Assembly (NCBI RefSeq): GCF_002286735.1
Contig: NZ_NRTA01000016.1
Coordinates: forward strand, 18,350 to 82,349
Direction: 5' to 3'
DNA from: Leptolyngbya sp. BC1307
Lineage (GTDB): Bacteria > Cyanobacteriota > Cyanobacteriia > Phormidesmidales > Phormidesmidaceae
Length of the DNA stretch: 64,000 bases
A program made the position numbers and the translations under genes. Shown piece after piece: positions 36,440 through 45,730 of this stretch (within the stretch, counting starts at the first letter, position 1; the number at the start of each line of letters is the position of its first letter). The notes below the pieces were generated by a model that saw nothing but the letters and a program-made list of their open reading frames with translations, was not told where the DNA came from and made no database searches.

Positions 36440-37864
36440 TTATCCTAATTCACTTGTCGAACAAACTAGATCTTCTATATCAGTAGCCGCAGTTGGGAGA
36501 TCCAGGCTAAGCACTTCGCAGCCTGAGGCGGTGAGCAAAATGTCGTCTTCTATACGGATGCCGCGCACATCAGCAAACTGCTCCAGACGCTCCCAGTTGA
36601 CCATGTGGGCGTAGCGATCGCGATTTTGTGGATCGTTTAAGATAGCGGGCACCTGATAAAAGCCCGGCTCAATGGTGACTGCCATGCCTGCTGCTAGCGG
36701 TCGGTTGAGCCGGAGAAAGGCCAGGCCAAAGCGATCACTCCGCTGCCGCCCCTCAGCGTAGCCTGCTAAGTCACCCAAATCCTCCATATCGTGTACGTCT
36801 AGCCCCATTAGATGCCCCACGCCATGCGGGAAAAACAGCGCATGAGCATCTTCAGCCACTAGGTCTTCGGGCTGGCCGCTGAGAATGCCTAAATCGACCA
36901 GCCCAGCGGCAATCGTCAGGCAGGCAAGCTGGTGAATATCGGCGTATTCTGCGCCGGGCTGAGCGGCTTCAATGCAGCGGTCATGGGCAGCCAGCACAAT
37001 GTCGTACAGGTCGCGCTGCGTGGCAGAAAAAGTACCGCTAACTGGCCAGGTGCGTGTAATATCTGAGGCCCAGCCATCGGCTGTCTCTGCGCCCACGTCG
37101 GCCAGTAGTAAATCGCCCGGTGAGAGCAGATTGTGATAGTGGTGATTGTGCAGCACTTCTCCGGCAACGGTGACAATGCTGCCGTACGCGCAAGCCATGT
37201 CGTGACTGATGATCACAGCTTCCATCGCGGCCCGCACCTGGGCTTCAGTCTTGGCTGCGGGGGTGTTGGCTATGCCTGCTTTGTGCGCGGCGACGGTGAC
37301 GGCGATCGCCTGACGGATAGCCGCGATCGCCCCTTCGTCTTGAATCATGCGCAGCTGCACGATTGCCTTTTGTAAAACCTGGTTGCTCTGGGGCTGGTGG
37401 CGAGGTAGCACAATGCCTCGCTGCAACATGGCCTGCTCTAGCATCTGGATGGTCTCGTCTTTTTCGCCTAAGGTCGCAGTCCCTACGGCCAAATCAGCCA
37501 GATCGCTCAGGGGCCGGGCCTCGGTCGCACCCATTTGCTGGGCAATGTCGGCGCGGCTAGGGCTAGGGCCGTGCCAGAGAGCGTCGTCTAAAGTGGCGTC
37601 GTCCATAAATAAGATCAGCTGCTCGCCCTCAATGCGAATGGCCGCGTTTTCGAGGGGGAGGCCCGCAAAGTAAAGGAAATGGCTGCTGGCTCTGTACGGA
37701 TAGAGGTTGGCAGCAAAGTTGCGCGGCTTGGCCATGCCTGACCATAGCAGCACCGGGAAGCTGATAGTTTCAGCTAGGCGCTGACGGCGCGATCGCAATA
37801 CATTGGCCAGTGCGGGTGCTGACGACAGGTTGCGGGTCGTCGGATAGGTAGGGGCAGTTTGCAT
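36440..37864 (-). CDS. pepP: Xaa-Pro aminopeptidase (M24B, PepP type)
   Basis: A 474-residue peptidase releasing N-terminal residues before proline. The N-terminal domain carries FLYFAGLPLENAAIRIEGEQL; the C-terminal pita-bread domain has LLLADVGAETADGWASDITRTWPVSG (Asp-Asp metal ligands), FFPHGVGHLMGLDVHDMEDLG (His) and AVTIEPGFYQVP and GIRIEDDILLT (Glu ligands). All M24 residues are intact. ATG 37864 is chosen over an in-frame TTG 15 bases upstream. It is transcribed away from moeA; repeat copy 2 lies between them. Confidence 0.92.
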   Translation of the reverse strand: MQTAPTYPTTRNLSSAPALANVLRSRRQRLAETISFPVLLWSGMAKPRNFAANLYPYRASSHFLYFAGLPLENAAIRIEGEQLILFMDDATLDDALWHGPSPSRADIAQQMGATEARPLSDLADLAVGTATLGEKDETIQMLEQAMLQRGIVLPRHQPQSNQVLQKAIVQLRMIQDEGAIAAIRQAIAVTVAAHKAGIANTPAAKTEAQVRAAMEAVIISHDMACAYGSIVTVAGEVLHNHHYHNLLSPGDLLLADVGAETADGWASDITRTWPVSGTFSATQRDLYDIVLAAHDRCIEAAQPGAEYADIHQLACLTIAAGLVDLGILSGQPEDLVAEDAHALFFPHGVGHLMGLDVHDMEDLGDLAGYAEGRQRSDRFGLAFLRLNRPLAAGMAVTIEPGFYQVPAILNDPQNRDRYAHMVNWERLEQFADVRGIRIEDDILLTASGCEVLSLDLPTAATDIEDLVCSTSELG

Positions 37865-37928
37865 AAGACTATTCGTCAAGAGGGGGTGAGTGGGGCCTAC
37901 TCAAATGGGCTTTAAGCCTGGCTTCAAT

Positions 37929-38036
37929 ATATAGCGTTGGTCACTTGGCTTGAATACAGCAACGCAGGCAAAACCTCTGCATAACAACAGGCCAGGTGAC
38001 TCGCGTTACCCGAATGCATCCGGGTAACGCTATATT
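37929..38036. repeat. 108-bp structured repeat element, copy 2
   Basis: Same element and orientation as copy 1 (13121-13228), with four substitutions. Here the 3' hairpin GCGTTACCCG (38003-38012) / CGGGTAACGC (38021-38030) is perfect over 10 bp, while the internal pair GTCACTTGGC / GCCAGGTGAC has one mismatch. Terminal inverted repeats ATATAGCGTT / AACGCTATAT. It lies between the divergent pepP and moeA genes. Confidence 0.9.
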
Positions 38037-38131
38037 GACTCGGCACGAACAAAGAAAGATAAGATCTAGCTTGAGGCACCAGGTCGCTTTCGGGGGCCGT
38101 GCCGTGACCTTTGGCGCTATGTTTTACCATT

Positions 38132-39370
38132 ATGTTTTCTGCGGCTGAGGCTGAGCAATTAATCTTGACGTTGGTACAGCCGACTGACACCGTCGAAACG
38201 ATCAATCTGGCAAACGTATCTAGCTGTCTGGGCCGCGTGTTAGCTGAGCCCGTCACCAGTGCCCTAGACTTTCCCCACTGGGACAATTCGGCGATGGATG
38301 GTTACGCGGTGCGAGCGAGCGATGTGCAGCGATCGCCCGTCACCCTGCAAATCGTCGAAGAAATCCCGGCGGGCAAGCTGCCGCAAAAGTCCATCGAGCC
38401 GGGCCAGGCAGCGCGGATTTTGACCGGGGCGATGATGCCAGCCGGGGCCGATACGGTGGTGATGCAGGAGGAGACTGAGCAGCAGGGCGATCGCGTCACT
38501 ATTTTACAGACGGCGCAGTCTGGGTCTGCTGCTGGGTCTTTTGTTCGGCAGCGCGGCAGCTTTTATCGGGCAGGGGGCGAGCTGCTTAGGGCCGGTCAGG
38601 TGATTTCTCCTGCCGAAATTGCGCTCCTCGCGGCTGCCCAGCAGACGCAGGTGCAAGTTTACCAGCGGCCTCGGGTGGCCATTATCTCAACGGGCAGCGA
38701 GCTAGTGCGGCCCGATCAGTCTCTACAGCCGGGGCAAATTGTCGATTCTAATCAGTACGCGCTAACGGCGCTGGTCGCTCAAACCGGCGCTATACCGGTG
38801 CCGCTCGGCATTATCAGTGATCAGCGGAGCGCGGTAAAAGAGGCAATCACCGCTGCCATGAGTCAGGCCGACCTGGTGATTTCCTCAGGCGGTGTATCGG
38901 TGGGTGACTATGACTATGTCGATCAGGTGTTGGCCGATTTGGGGGCGACCTTACACATTCGCGCGGTGGCGGTAAAGCCAGGCAAGCCACTGACGGTGGC
39001 CACCCTCGCCGTTGCGAATCGCCATCAGCTCTACTTTGGCTTACCTGGCAACCCGGCTTCGGCGATGGTAGGGTTTTGGCGCTTTGTGGCACCTGCGATC
39101 GCTAAACTATCGGGGCAGCCAGGACCGTGGTCACCAGACTTCGTCTGGGCTACCGCAACGACTGAGCTACGAGCCGGCGGGCAGCGGGAAACCTACCTTT
39201 GGGGTCAGCTAGTGGCGGGTGCTACCGGCTACGAATTTGGCCAGTCAGCGGGTAGTCACAGCTCTGGCAACCTGGTCAACCTGGCGAATACCACCGGACT
39301 GGGCGTCGTGCCTCAAGGCGATCACCAAATTGCTATCGGTCAGTCGGTGCGGGTGCTGAAGGTTGGGTAG
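38132..39370 (+). CDS. moeA: Molybdopterin molybdotransferase MoeA
   Basis: A 412-residue enzyme that inserts molybdate into adenylated molybdopterin to make molybdenum cofactor. FPHWDNSAMDGYAVRASDV, GQAARILTGAMMPAGADTVVMQEET, RVAIISTGSELV, IVDSNQYALTALV, DLVISSGGVSVGDYDYV and YFGLPGNPASAMVGF cover MoeA domains I-IV. Molybdenum cofactor serves nitrate reductase, among others. ATG 38132 (MFSAAEAEQLIL) is the likely start; an upstream in-frame TTG at 38111 would add seven residues. Three 17-bp repeats follow its stop. Confidence 0.95.
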   Translation: MFSAAEAEQLILTLVQPTDTVETINLANVSSCLGRVLAEPVTSALDFPHWDNSAMDGYAVRASDVQRSPVTLQIVEEIPAGKLPQKSIEPGQAARILTGAMMPAGADTVVMQEETEQQGDRVTILQTAQSGSAAGSFVRQRGSFYRAGGELLRAGQVISPAEIALLAAAQQTQVQVYQRPRVAIISTGSELVRPDQSLQPGQIVDSNQYALTALVAQTGAIPVPLGIISDQRSAVKEAITAAMSQADLVISSGGVSVGDYDYVDQVLADLGATLHIRAVAVKPGKPLTVATLAVANRHQLYFGLPGNPASAMVGFWRFVAPAIAKLSGQPGPWSPDFVWATATTELRAGGQRETYLWGQLVAGATGYEFGQSAGSHSSGNLVNLANTTGLGVVPQGDHQIAIGQSVRVLKVG

Positions 39371-39383
39371 CCTAAGCCACATC

Positions 39384-39434
39384 TACGAATCTAGAATGGC
39401 TACGAATCTAGAATGGCTACGAATCTAGAATGGG
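39384..39434. repeat. Three tandem 17-bp repeats after moeA
   Basis: TACGAATCTAGAATGGC occurs three times in tandem starting 14 bp after the moeA stop; only the last base of copy three differs. Each unit contains TCTAGA. No gene or hairpin terminator is seen with it. Confidence 0.93.
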
Positions 39435-39662
39435 AATAGACGACTCGGGATAGCTCAATCAAGAAAAGATGTTGTCAGCTTTGCTAAATGGGGTAGCCTG
39501 CAATGGCAATCATCGCTCACCCGGCGCTATCTGCCGCTGGCCTCGAACCATTGTTACAGTCCCGTTGTTACAATTGGGTGACATCGCTTGGGCCAGCCGC
39601 TACCAGCTGACGTGAGCAACTTCCCTAAAAAGTTTTGAAGATGCGCGACCGCTAGGACAGCT

Positions 39663-41726
39663 ATGACATCGAGATACGACGATCACAGTGCTCCTAAACG
39701 ACCGTCCGATGAGCCTGCTGATGAGCCTGTCGGTCAGCGCAGACCTACCAAGCGCTCTGCTGCTCAGCCTGTTAGGGATGCGAGTATCCGTCAGCGGCCA
39801 CCGGCTGCCCCCCCTAAGCAAAGCCCTAAGCAAAGTTCGGGTCGCTGGCCTGCTTCTCTGCTGGGGATGCGCTGGCTGCGAAGCTGGCCGCTGGTGGTGC
39901 TAATGACCTTTGGTATTTTAGGGACGGCGGGCACAGCGGCTATGGTTAGCTTGTTTCGCATTCCTAATTTGCCTAACTGCCGGGCGATTTTTTGGCCGAC
40001 GGCTTCGGCTTCGCTGCGGCTGCAGTGCGCTGAGTCTTATGCGGCGCAGGGCGATGTGAAAAATTTGCTGGCGGCGATCGCCCTGGTAGACCGACTGCCT
40101 GAAGATCACCCGCTGCGCTACGACATCAATCAGCGGATTGAAGAGTGGGCCACTCAGGTGCTCGACTTATCCGAGCGCGCTTTTGAAGCAGGCAATTTGG
40201 AAGAGGCGATCGCCAGTGCGAGAAAGATCCCTCAAAAGACCGCTGCTGCGGCTGTTGTCGAAGAGCGCATTGCCCGCTGGCAAAAGATCTGGAAAGAGGG
40301 TGAAGATCTGTTTAATTCAGCGGTAGATCAGCTTAAGGCTAAAGACTTTCAAAAGGCGTTTAGCCTGCTAGTCGAGCTGCTAGAGGTAGACAACCAGTAC
40401 TGGTCTACAGAAAAATACAACGAGCTGACCCAGATGATCAGCCAGGGGCGCGAAGATAGCCGCAAGCTCTCTGAGGCGCTAGGCTTTGCTAAAGATGGCA
40501 CGCTCAAGGGCTTTACCGAAGCGCTCAAACGGCTCAAAAAGATTGATGAAAAGAGCGTATTTTACGCAGAGGCACAGGGAGAGCGCAAAAAAATTGCCAA
40601 GCAAATGCTGGCCGCTGGGGAAGATCTTTTGGCCGAGAAAAAGCTCTCAGACGCTCAGGCGATGCTCAGCGCCATTCCTCGCGATGTCGGGGTAAATAAA
40701 GAAGTCGCTGACTTTCAGGTGTTTGTCAGTGCTTATCAGCAAGCTTGGGCGGGCAATGCTAGCGGACTAGAAGATGCCATTACCCGGCTCAAAACCCTGG
40801 GCAAAGACCGGCCTCTCTACGCCAGGGCGCAGCAGCTAATTGCGCAGTGGCAGGGCGAAATCCGCAATGTCAACCTGCTGACTCAGTCGCAGGCGCGAGC
40901 TGATCGCGGCAGTACCTCTGATCTGACAGCAGCGATCGCTATTGCAGAGCAAATTCCGCGCAATTCATCTCAGTGGGATAAAGCCGCTAAGCAAATTAAC
41001 CAGTGGCAGACGCGCGTAGAAAATGCCGAGGACCGGCCCATCTTAGAGCGGGCCGACCAGCTCGCGGCAGTCGGGACGGCTGACAACTTGCGAGCGGCCA
41101 TTCAAGAAGCCCGCCGAATCTCTTCGGGCCGCACGCTGGCAGGCGAAGCTGACGAGCGCATCGCCACCTGGACGGGCCGCGTTCAGCGCATAGAAGATCA
41201 GCCGCTGCTCGATCAGGCGCGGCAGCGGGCTAATGCTGGCGACTTGTCAGGGGCGATCACCGTCGCTTCTAGAATTGGTAAAGGCCGCGCTCTGTATAGC
41301 TCTGCTCAAGAGGAGATTGGCGAGTGGCAGGCCCAAGAAAACGGTCGGCTGCGGCTAGGAGAAGCGGTGAATGCAGCAGCGCGGGGAGATGCGCAGTCGC
41401 TGACGAATGCTATCGAGATTGCTCAGCGAGTGCCGACCGGGAGCGATAGCCGCGCCCGCGCCGAGAGCCAAATTAGCCGTTGGAGCTGGGACTTACTGGC
41501 TCAGGCAGAGGCGGTTTCGGGCCGTAGCCTGGAGAGTGCGATCGCGCTAGCCAATCAAATTCCTTCTCAGGCGGAAGCCTTTGAACCTGCTCAGGTGAGA
41601 ATCAACAGCTGGCAGGCCGCCCTCCGGCGAACCGAAGATCGCCGCTCCCCTCCCGCGACTGAAGGTGCTGAGTTCGACGAAAATGGCCTACCTAACAAAC
41701 TTGAGCTGACGCCTGCAGGTGAGTGA
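39663..41726 (+). CDS. Single-span membrane protein with ~70-residue helical repeats
   Basis: A 687-residue protein. The first ~70 residues are polar and proline/arginine-rich, residues 75-97 form a TM segment, and the remainder is a long helical region outside. About seven diverged units of ~70 residues can be traced by the pattern LxxAIxxAxxI......Y..A...I..W (for example ATQVLDLSERAFEAGNLEEAIASARKIP and AIAIAEQIPRNSSQWDKAAKQINQWQ). This matches cyanobacterial proteins carrying an old 'chromosome segregation ATPase' label, but no ATPase motif is present. The repeats look TPR-like, so it probably binds other proteins at a membrane. Confidence 0.75.
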   Translation: MTSRYDDHSAPKRPSDEPADEPVGQRRPTKRSAAQPVRDASIRQRPPAAPPKQSPKQSSGRWPASLLGMRWLRSWPLVVLMTFGILGTAGTAAMVSLFRIPNLPNCRAIFWPTASASLRLQCAESYAAQGDVKNLLAAIALVDRLPEDHPLRYDINQRIEEWATQVLDLSERAFEAGNLEEAIASARKIPQKTAAAAVVEERIARWQKIWKEGEDLFNSAVDQLKAKDFQKAFSLLVELLEVDNQYWSTEKYNELTQMISQGREDSRKLSEALGFAKDGTLKGFTEALKRLKKIDEKSVFYAEAQGERKKIAKQMLAAGEDLLAEKKLSDAQAMLSAIPRDVGVNKEVADFQVFVSAYQQAWAGNASGLEDAITRLKTLGKDRPLYARAQQLIAQWQGEIRNVNLLTQSQARADRGSTSDLTAAIAIAEQIPRNSSQWDKAAKQINQWQTRVENAEDRPILERADQLAAVGTADNLRAAIQEARRISSGRTLAGEADERIATWTGRVQRIEDQPLLDQARQRANAGDLSGAITVASRIGKGRALYSSAQEEIGEWQAQENGRLRLGEAVNAAARGDAQSLTNAIEIAQRVPTGSDSRARAESQISRWSWDLLAQAEAVSGRSLESAIALANQIPSQAEAFEPAQVRINSWQAALRRTEDRRSPPATEGAEFDENGLPNKLELTPAGE

Positions 41727-41816
41727 CCCCGCAAATTATCGCCCTGACCACTGCTTAACAGCGATCAGGGTGATAACTGATAGATAAACTGAGAGCGGAC
41801 AAAGTGTTTTACCCGT

Positions 41817-42452
41817 TTATCTGGTCTGGTTAGGAACGCGGCCGTTCATCTTATCCGTTGTTTTCACGACCTGATTAGTCCCTTTAGCCGCTTCGTCGCC
41901 TAGACGGTTCGTGGCTCGATCAGCCTTGTTGTCCAGCCGATCAGTGGCTCTGTCTGCTTTGCGGCCTAGACTATCAACAGCGTCACCTACTTTGTTAGTG
42001 ACTTGATTGGCTTTGTTGCTGATGCTGTCGGCAGCCTTGTCAGCGCGATCGCCGAGTCCGTTCTTCACATTATTGATTTCCTCACCAATCGTCTCTAGCG
42101 GGCCGTCAGTTTGCAGCTGCCTGCGCACGGCAGAATCTTTTAGGGTTTTTGCTTTGGCTTCGGCGGCGCGGGTGTTGCGTCTGGGGTCAGCATCGTCAAA
42201 CCCATTCATACCACCGGCATCGGGCTGAATTTGGTCGTAGCGCTCAGTGTTTTGTATGCTGCCGCGCTCGTTGCTGTAGTAGTCATTGGCATCGGCGGCA
42301 TACGCCGGGCTACCGACGCTGGCAGTCCACAGACCCAAGCTGATCAGCCCTACCATCAGCGATCGCTTCAGAATAGTTTGAGATTGAGCGATGCGATCGC
42401 CGAGGCCCTTTATCTGATTAACTATCTGGCTAAAAATAATATTCATTTTCAA
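41817..42452 (-). CDS. Secreted LEA-like repeat protein
   Basis: A 211-residue protein. After an amphipathic N-terminal segment comes a hydrophobic signal (RSLMVGLISLGLWTASVGSPAYAAD, cleavage after AYA near residue 52). The C-terminal part is a set of 7- to 11-residue repeats: KADRATDRLDNKADRATNRLGDEAAKG, preceded by DRADKAADSISNKANQVTNKVGDAVDSLGRKADRA. The Ala/Asp/Lys periodicity resembles group 3 late-embryogenesis-abundant and similar stress-protection proteins. The first two methionines are only two codons apart. It is probably periplasmic; the function is inferred from composition only. Confidence 0.7.
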   Translation of the reverse strand: MKMNIIFSQIVNQIKGLGDRIAQSQTILKRSLMVGLISLGLWTASVGSPAYAADANDYYSNERGSIQNTERYDQIQPDAGGMNGFDDADPRRNTRAAEAKAKTLKDSAVRRQLQTDGPLETIGEEINNVKNGLGDRADKAADSISNKANQVTNKVGDAVDSLGRKADRATDRLDNKADRATNRLGDEAAKGTNQVVKTTDKMNGRVPNQTR

Positions 42453-42673
42453 AAATCTCTTTTTGAATCAAGTTGCTTGCAAAGTGTAAATAGTATCGTC
42501 CTACACCAGAATCCCTCTAAAGGCGTTCTATCGCTCGGTATGCCGTGACTCTTTAGAGATATGTTCTCTTTAGAGAGACCGGGCTACTTGCCTGAGCGCT
42601 ATAGCTTTAACCGCTTACCTCTGTACATTGCCAACGAATGAAACTGCACAGCGATAGAGATGACTACAGCAGT

Positions 42674-44380
42674 CTAAGTTGTCATCAGCTGCGGAATTGG
42701 CGTTGGAGTGGTGACTTGCCAGGGGTGAGGCTGCTGCAATCGGCGAGTCAGCTCTTCGGCTGGTAGCGGTTTGCTAAAGTAGTAGCCCTGCACTTCGTGA
42801 CAGTCGTAAGTTTTGATTTGATTGAGCTGTTCTTCTGTCTCGATGCCTTCGGCGATTAGCCCCAAGCGCAGTCCCTTTGCCAGAGAGACAATGGCTCTGA
42901 TCACTTCTGCGGCATCGGCACTATGCACCATATCTTTAACAAAGGACTGGTCAATCTTTAGAGTGTCAAACGGAAATTTGCGCAGGTAGCTCAGGGAGGA
43001 ATAGCCCGTGCCAAAGTCGTCTAGGGCCAAGGCGATGCCTTTGCTGTGCAAGCTCTCTAAGACAGCTAGCGTCGGTTCAGTATTGCCCATTAGCAGGCTT
43101 TCGGTGACCTCTAGCTCTAAAAACTTAGGCGCTAGCTCGGTTTCTCTTAAGACGAGCTGTACAAAATCTACCAAGCCGGGGCTTTCGATCTGGCGAGCAG
43201 ACAGGTTAACGGCCATTGCAAAAGGCTTGAGCCCTGAGCGTTGCCAGGCTTTATTCTGCTGACAGGCGGTGCGCAAGATCCATTCGCCAATCGGCAGAAT
43301 CAGTCCGGTTTCTTCAGCAATCGGAATAAATTCTGCGGGGGATACCCAACCTAGCTCGGGGTGCTGCCAGCGTATTAGACACTCTACACCTACCATTTGG
43401 CTGCTGCGCCAGTCGATGCGCGGCTGATAGTGAAGCAATAGCTGGTTGTTAGCGAGGGCACTTCTGAGATCTTTCGCGAGCCTCAGGTGTTTTTGCAAAG
43501 CAATGGCGATCTCGGGTGAATAAAACTGATAGTTGTCGCTTTTATGGTTGGCTTGCTGGAGGGCGGTGTAAGCATCGGCTATGAGTCTATCGGCAGTGTC
43601 GCTATCGGTCGGATAGATAGAGATGCCGATACTGGCTGTGATGTAGAGACTGGGTGAAATCTCTGGGTAGGGTTGATTGATTGCCCTCAGAATGTTCTGC
43701 GCTGTGGAAAAGCCGGGCTCTGACGCTAATGCACCTTTCTGAAAGAGGGCGAATTCATCGTTGCCCAGCCGTGCCAGCGTCCCTGAGCCGTCAGCATAGT
43801 CGGTTAGCCGCTGGGCGATCGCCCGCAAAATGCGATTGCCTACCTCATCGTCCTCAACGGTGTTTAAGTCTTTAAATCCATCTACATCAACAATAAAAAC
43901 AGTAATCCTTTGCTGAGGTTGAATAGTCGAAATCTCTTTTTGCAGTCTGGATTTGAAAAGCTCTCGATTTGGCAAGCCGGTAAGCCGGTCGTAATCTGTC
44001 ACGTAGCGAAGGACATCGTCTAGCTGCTTGACGATTTGTGTCGCATTGGCCATCAGTATGCCCGCATCGTCGGTATACTGGGTTGGCAGAGTAGGCAGCT
44101 GTTGTTTATCCCAGTAGTTTCGCAGGGAAAATGCGGTTAGGCCGATGGGCGAAAGTAGATTGTGCAATGCTAGTAGGGTTGCTGCTGTGCCCATCAGGGT
44201 TGCTAGCAGGGCAATCCCGAGAATTCTGAGTCTGTCATCTGGGGCGATCGCACTGGAGCTAATAAAGTAGAATAGCAGCGTCAGCAGGGGAACGTGCGTT
44301 CCTAAAAAAGCAACTACCATCAGTTTGCTCTCGTAGCTTTTCAGGTAACTAAAACGAGACAGGAAGATATAGAAGTTCAC
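42674..44380 (-). CDS. Membrane GGDEF-EAL protein (probable c-di-GMP phosphodiesterase)
   Basis: A 568-residue protein. Two TM segments (about 20-43 and 52-74) are followed by a GGDEF domain (DYDRLTGLPNREL from 130). Its active-site loop reads GNDEF (206-210) instead of GGDEF, and FKDLNTVEDDEVG lacks the usual Asp-x-x-Gly-His pattern, so cyclase activity is doubtful. The EAL domain looks intact: GVECLIRWQHPELG, AVNLSARQ, LELEVTESLLM, LALDDFGTGYSSLSYLRKFPFDTLKIDQSFV and IAEGIET. I infer c-di-GMP hydrolysis with the GGDEF domain as a regulatory part. The input signal is unknown; the N-terminal part is only membrane. Confidence 0.88.
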   Translation of the reverse strand: MNFYIFLSRFSYLKSYESKLMVVAFLGTHVPLLTLLFYFISSSAIAPDDRLRILGIALLATLMGTAATLLALHNLLSPIGLTAFSLRNYWDKQQLPTLPTQYTDDAGILMANATQIVKQLDDVLRYVTDYDRLTGLPNRELFKSRLQKEISTIQPQQRITVFIVDVDGFKDLNTVEDDEVGNRILRAIAQRLTDYADGSGTLARLGNDEFALFQKGALASEPGFSTAQNILRAINQPYPEISPSLYITASIGISIYPTDSDTADRLIADAYTALQQANHKSDNYQFYSPEIAIALQKHLRLAKDLRSALANNQLLLHYQPRIDWRSSQMVGVECLIRWQHPELGWVSPAEFIPIAEETGLILPIGEWILRTACQQNKAWQRSGLKPFAMAVNLSARQIESPGLVDFVQLVLRETELAPKFLELEVTESLLMGNTEPTLAVLESLHSKGIALALDDFGTGYSSLSYLRKFPFDTLKIDQSFVKDMVHSADAAEVIRAIVSLAKGLRLGLIAEGIETEEQLNQIKTYDCHEVQGYYFSKPLPAEELTRRLQQPHPWQVTTPTPIPQLMTT

Positions 44381-44725
44381 AGTTTTTCGGGGAGCTTTGG
44401 CACATTATCTCTGAGATGATGTTTATATCGTGGTTATCTGAGTGACTTGTTAGCGCGGGTTCTATCAAAAGTTGACATGGCGATGCTATCACGGCTGTAT
44501 TAGGAGAGCAGTCCGTAATTACCCGTGAATGTCTGCGGCAGCTACAATCACAATTTTAGCAACCGTGATATTTGGGAGGACGTGTCTATAAAGTTAGTGG
44601 ACGCGATCGCTTTGTACGGGTCAGAAGCTAAGACCTTAGCGTCAGTTGGCCGGGAGAATAAAGCGGTCGGTTAGGATAGGATGCAAGTACACAATTAGAA
44701 ATTGTCGCGCTTGGATTGCCCTGCC
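44381..44725. other. Intergenic region left of the second Uma2 gene
   Basis: About 345 bp. No convincing gene. A 30-codon frame beginning GTG at 44582 has GGGAGGA only three bases before it, so I do not call it. The region carries the promoters for the GGDEF-EAL gene (leftward) and the Uma2 gene (rightward). Confidence 0.4.
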
Positions 44726-45301
44726 ATGATTGCCTCTCCTCAATCTCAAAAAATGACTGCTCAAGAATATTTAGAGTGGGAGCCGCGCCAGGAGCTTCGC
44801 TATGAATATTGCGAGGGCAAAGTCTTTGCGATGACCGGTGGCACTAAGGGTCATAACAGAGCAGCCCTCAACCTGTACGGTGCTTTAGTCGATTGTGTGG
44901 ATGCAGAAGGCTGTGAGATAAATGTATCGGATGTGAAGGTTGAGGTCAGAGAAGGGCTGTCGTATCGCTACCCAGACTTGATTGTGAGCTGTGACGAACA
45001 AGATAAGCAGGAATCTGCGTTCTATCGTTTTCCTAAGCTAATTGTAGAAGTGCTCTCTCCGAGTACTAAGACGATAGACCGAGAGGACAAGTTTCAAGAA
45101 TACATCCAAATTCCAACGCTTGAGGAGTACGTGCTGATTAGCTCTCAGCGGATGCAGGTGGAATGCTATCGCCGTGGCGAAGGGCGGATGTGGCGGTACT
45201 TGCCCTATAAGGCAGGTGAGAAGGTCTGTATTGCGAGTATGGGTGTTGAAGTGCCTATCGAACAGCTTTATAGAAATGTTCGGCTAGAGCCGTTGGACTG
45301 A
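44726..45301 (+). CDS. Uma2 family endonuclease-like protein
   Basis: A 191-residue Uma2/DUF820 protein. KMTAQEYLEWEPRQELRYEYCEGKVFAMTGGTKGHNRA at the N-terminus, RYPDLIVSCDEQ in the middle and PKLIVEVLSPSTKTIDREDKFQEYIQIPTLEEYVLI at the core preserve the PD-(D/E)XK-like residues (Asp, Glu-Val-Leu, Lys). It is the second of three Uma2 genes in the window and is more like the third (53873) than the first in its KGHNRAA/PEHNAVA block. ATG 44726 is chosen over an in-frame TTG at 44702. The role is unknown. Confidence 0.88.
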   Translation: MIASPQSQKMTAQEYLEWEPRQELRYEYCEGKVFAMTGGTKGHNRAALNLYGALVDCVDAEGCEINVSDVKVEVREGLSYRYPDLIVSCDEQDKQESAFYRFPKLIVEVLSPSTKTIDREDKFQEYIQIPTLEEYVLISSQRMQVECYRRGEGRMWRYLPYKAGEKVCIASMGVEVPIEQLYRNVRLEPLD

Positions 45302-45421
45302 GGCTGCGAGGGCAAAGCCTATGAGTACGCTCAACCCTCGGGCGATCAGCAATGGAGCCGTGACCGACTTAGGCCAATGACTCTAGCGCCAAGGCTCTAA
45401 CCGAATTGAGTTGCGAAGCGC

Positions 45422-45730
45422 TTAAAACTGTGTCAGGGGTCGCCTCAAAAGGCTCATAGATTCTCCCTGCTCTGGCGTGATAATCAGTTGCTCGCCGACG
45501 GTTACGAGCTGGCTCCAGGCGGGCGGTTCGGCGTAGTTTAGAGCGTGCAAAAGGTGGATGGTTTGCCGAATAGCGCCTGGGCTACCGAGTAAGATGTGAC
45601 GCACTTCTTCTCGGTGAGGTCTGCTTTCGGCGTTGTTGAGTGGGCCAAGTGGGGTGCTGCCTTGGGCTTGTTGGTAGCGAAAAGTTTGTGGGCTGAGCAG
45701 GGCGCTGTCAAAATAAGCAGTTGTTTTCAT
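45422..45730 (-). CDS. Small conserved hypothetical protein (102 aa)
   Basis: A 102-residue soluble protein. MKTTAYFDSALL is the preferred start (45730); an in-frame start 51 bases upstream adds unrelated residues. The segment EEVRHILLGSPGAIRQTIHLLHALNYAEPPAWSQLV followed by an ending MSLLRRPL looks like a widespread small cyanobacterial protein, often found near mobile or accessory genes. No function is known. It is surrounded by non-coding DNA. Confidence 0.7.
   Translation of the reverse strand: MKTTAYFDSALLSPQTFRYQQAQGSTPLGPLNNAESRPHREEVRHILLGSPGAIRQTIHLLHALNYAEPPAWSQLVTVGEQLIITPEQGESMSLLRRPLTQF

Noticed and set aside
44582..44674. 30-codon frame starting GTG with GGGAGGA upstream
   Set aside because: The spacing of three bases is too short for initiation and the peptide shows no feature of a known small protein.
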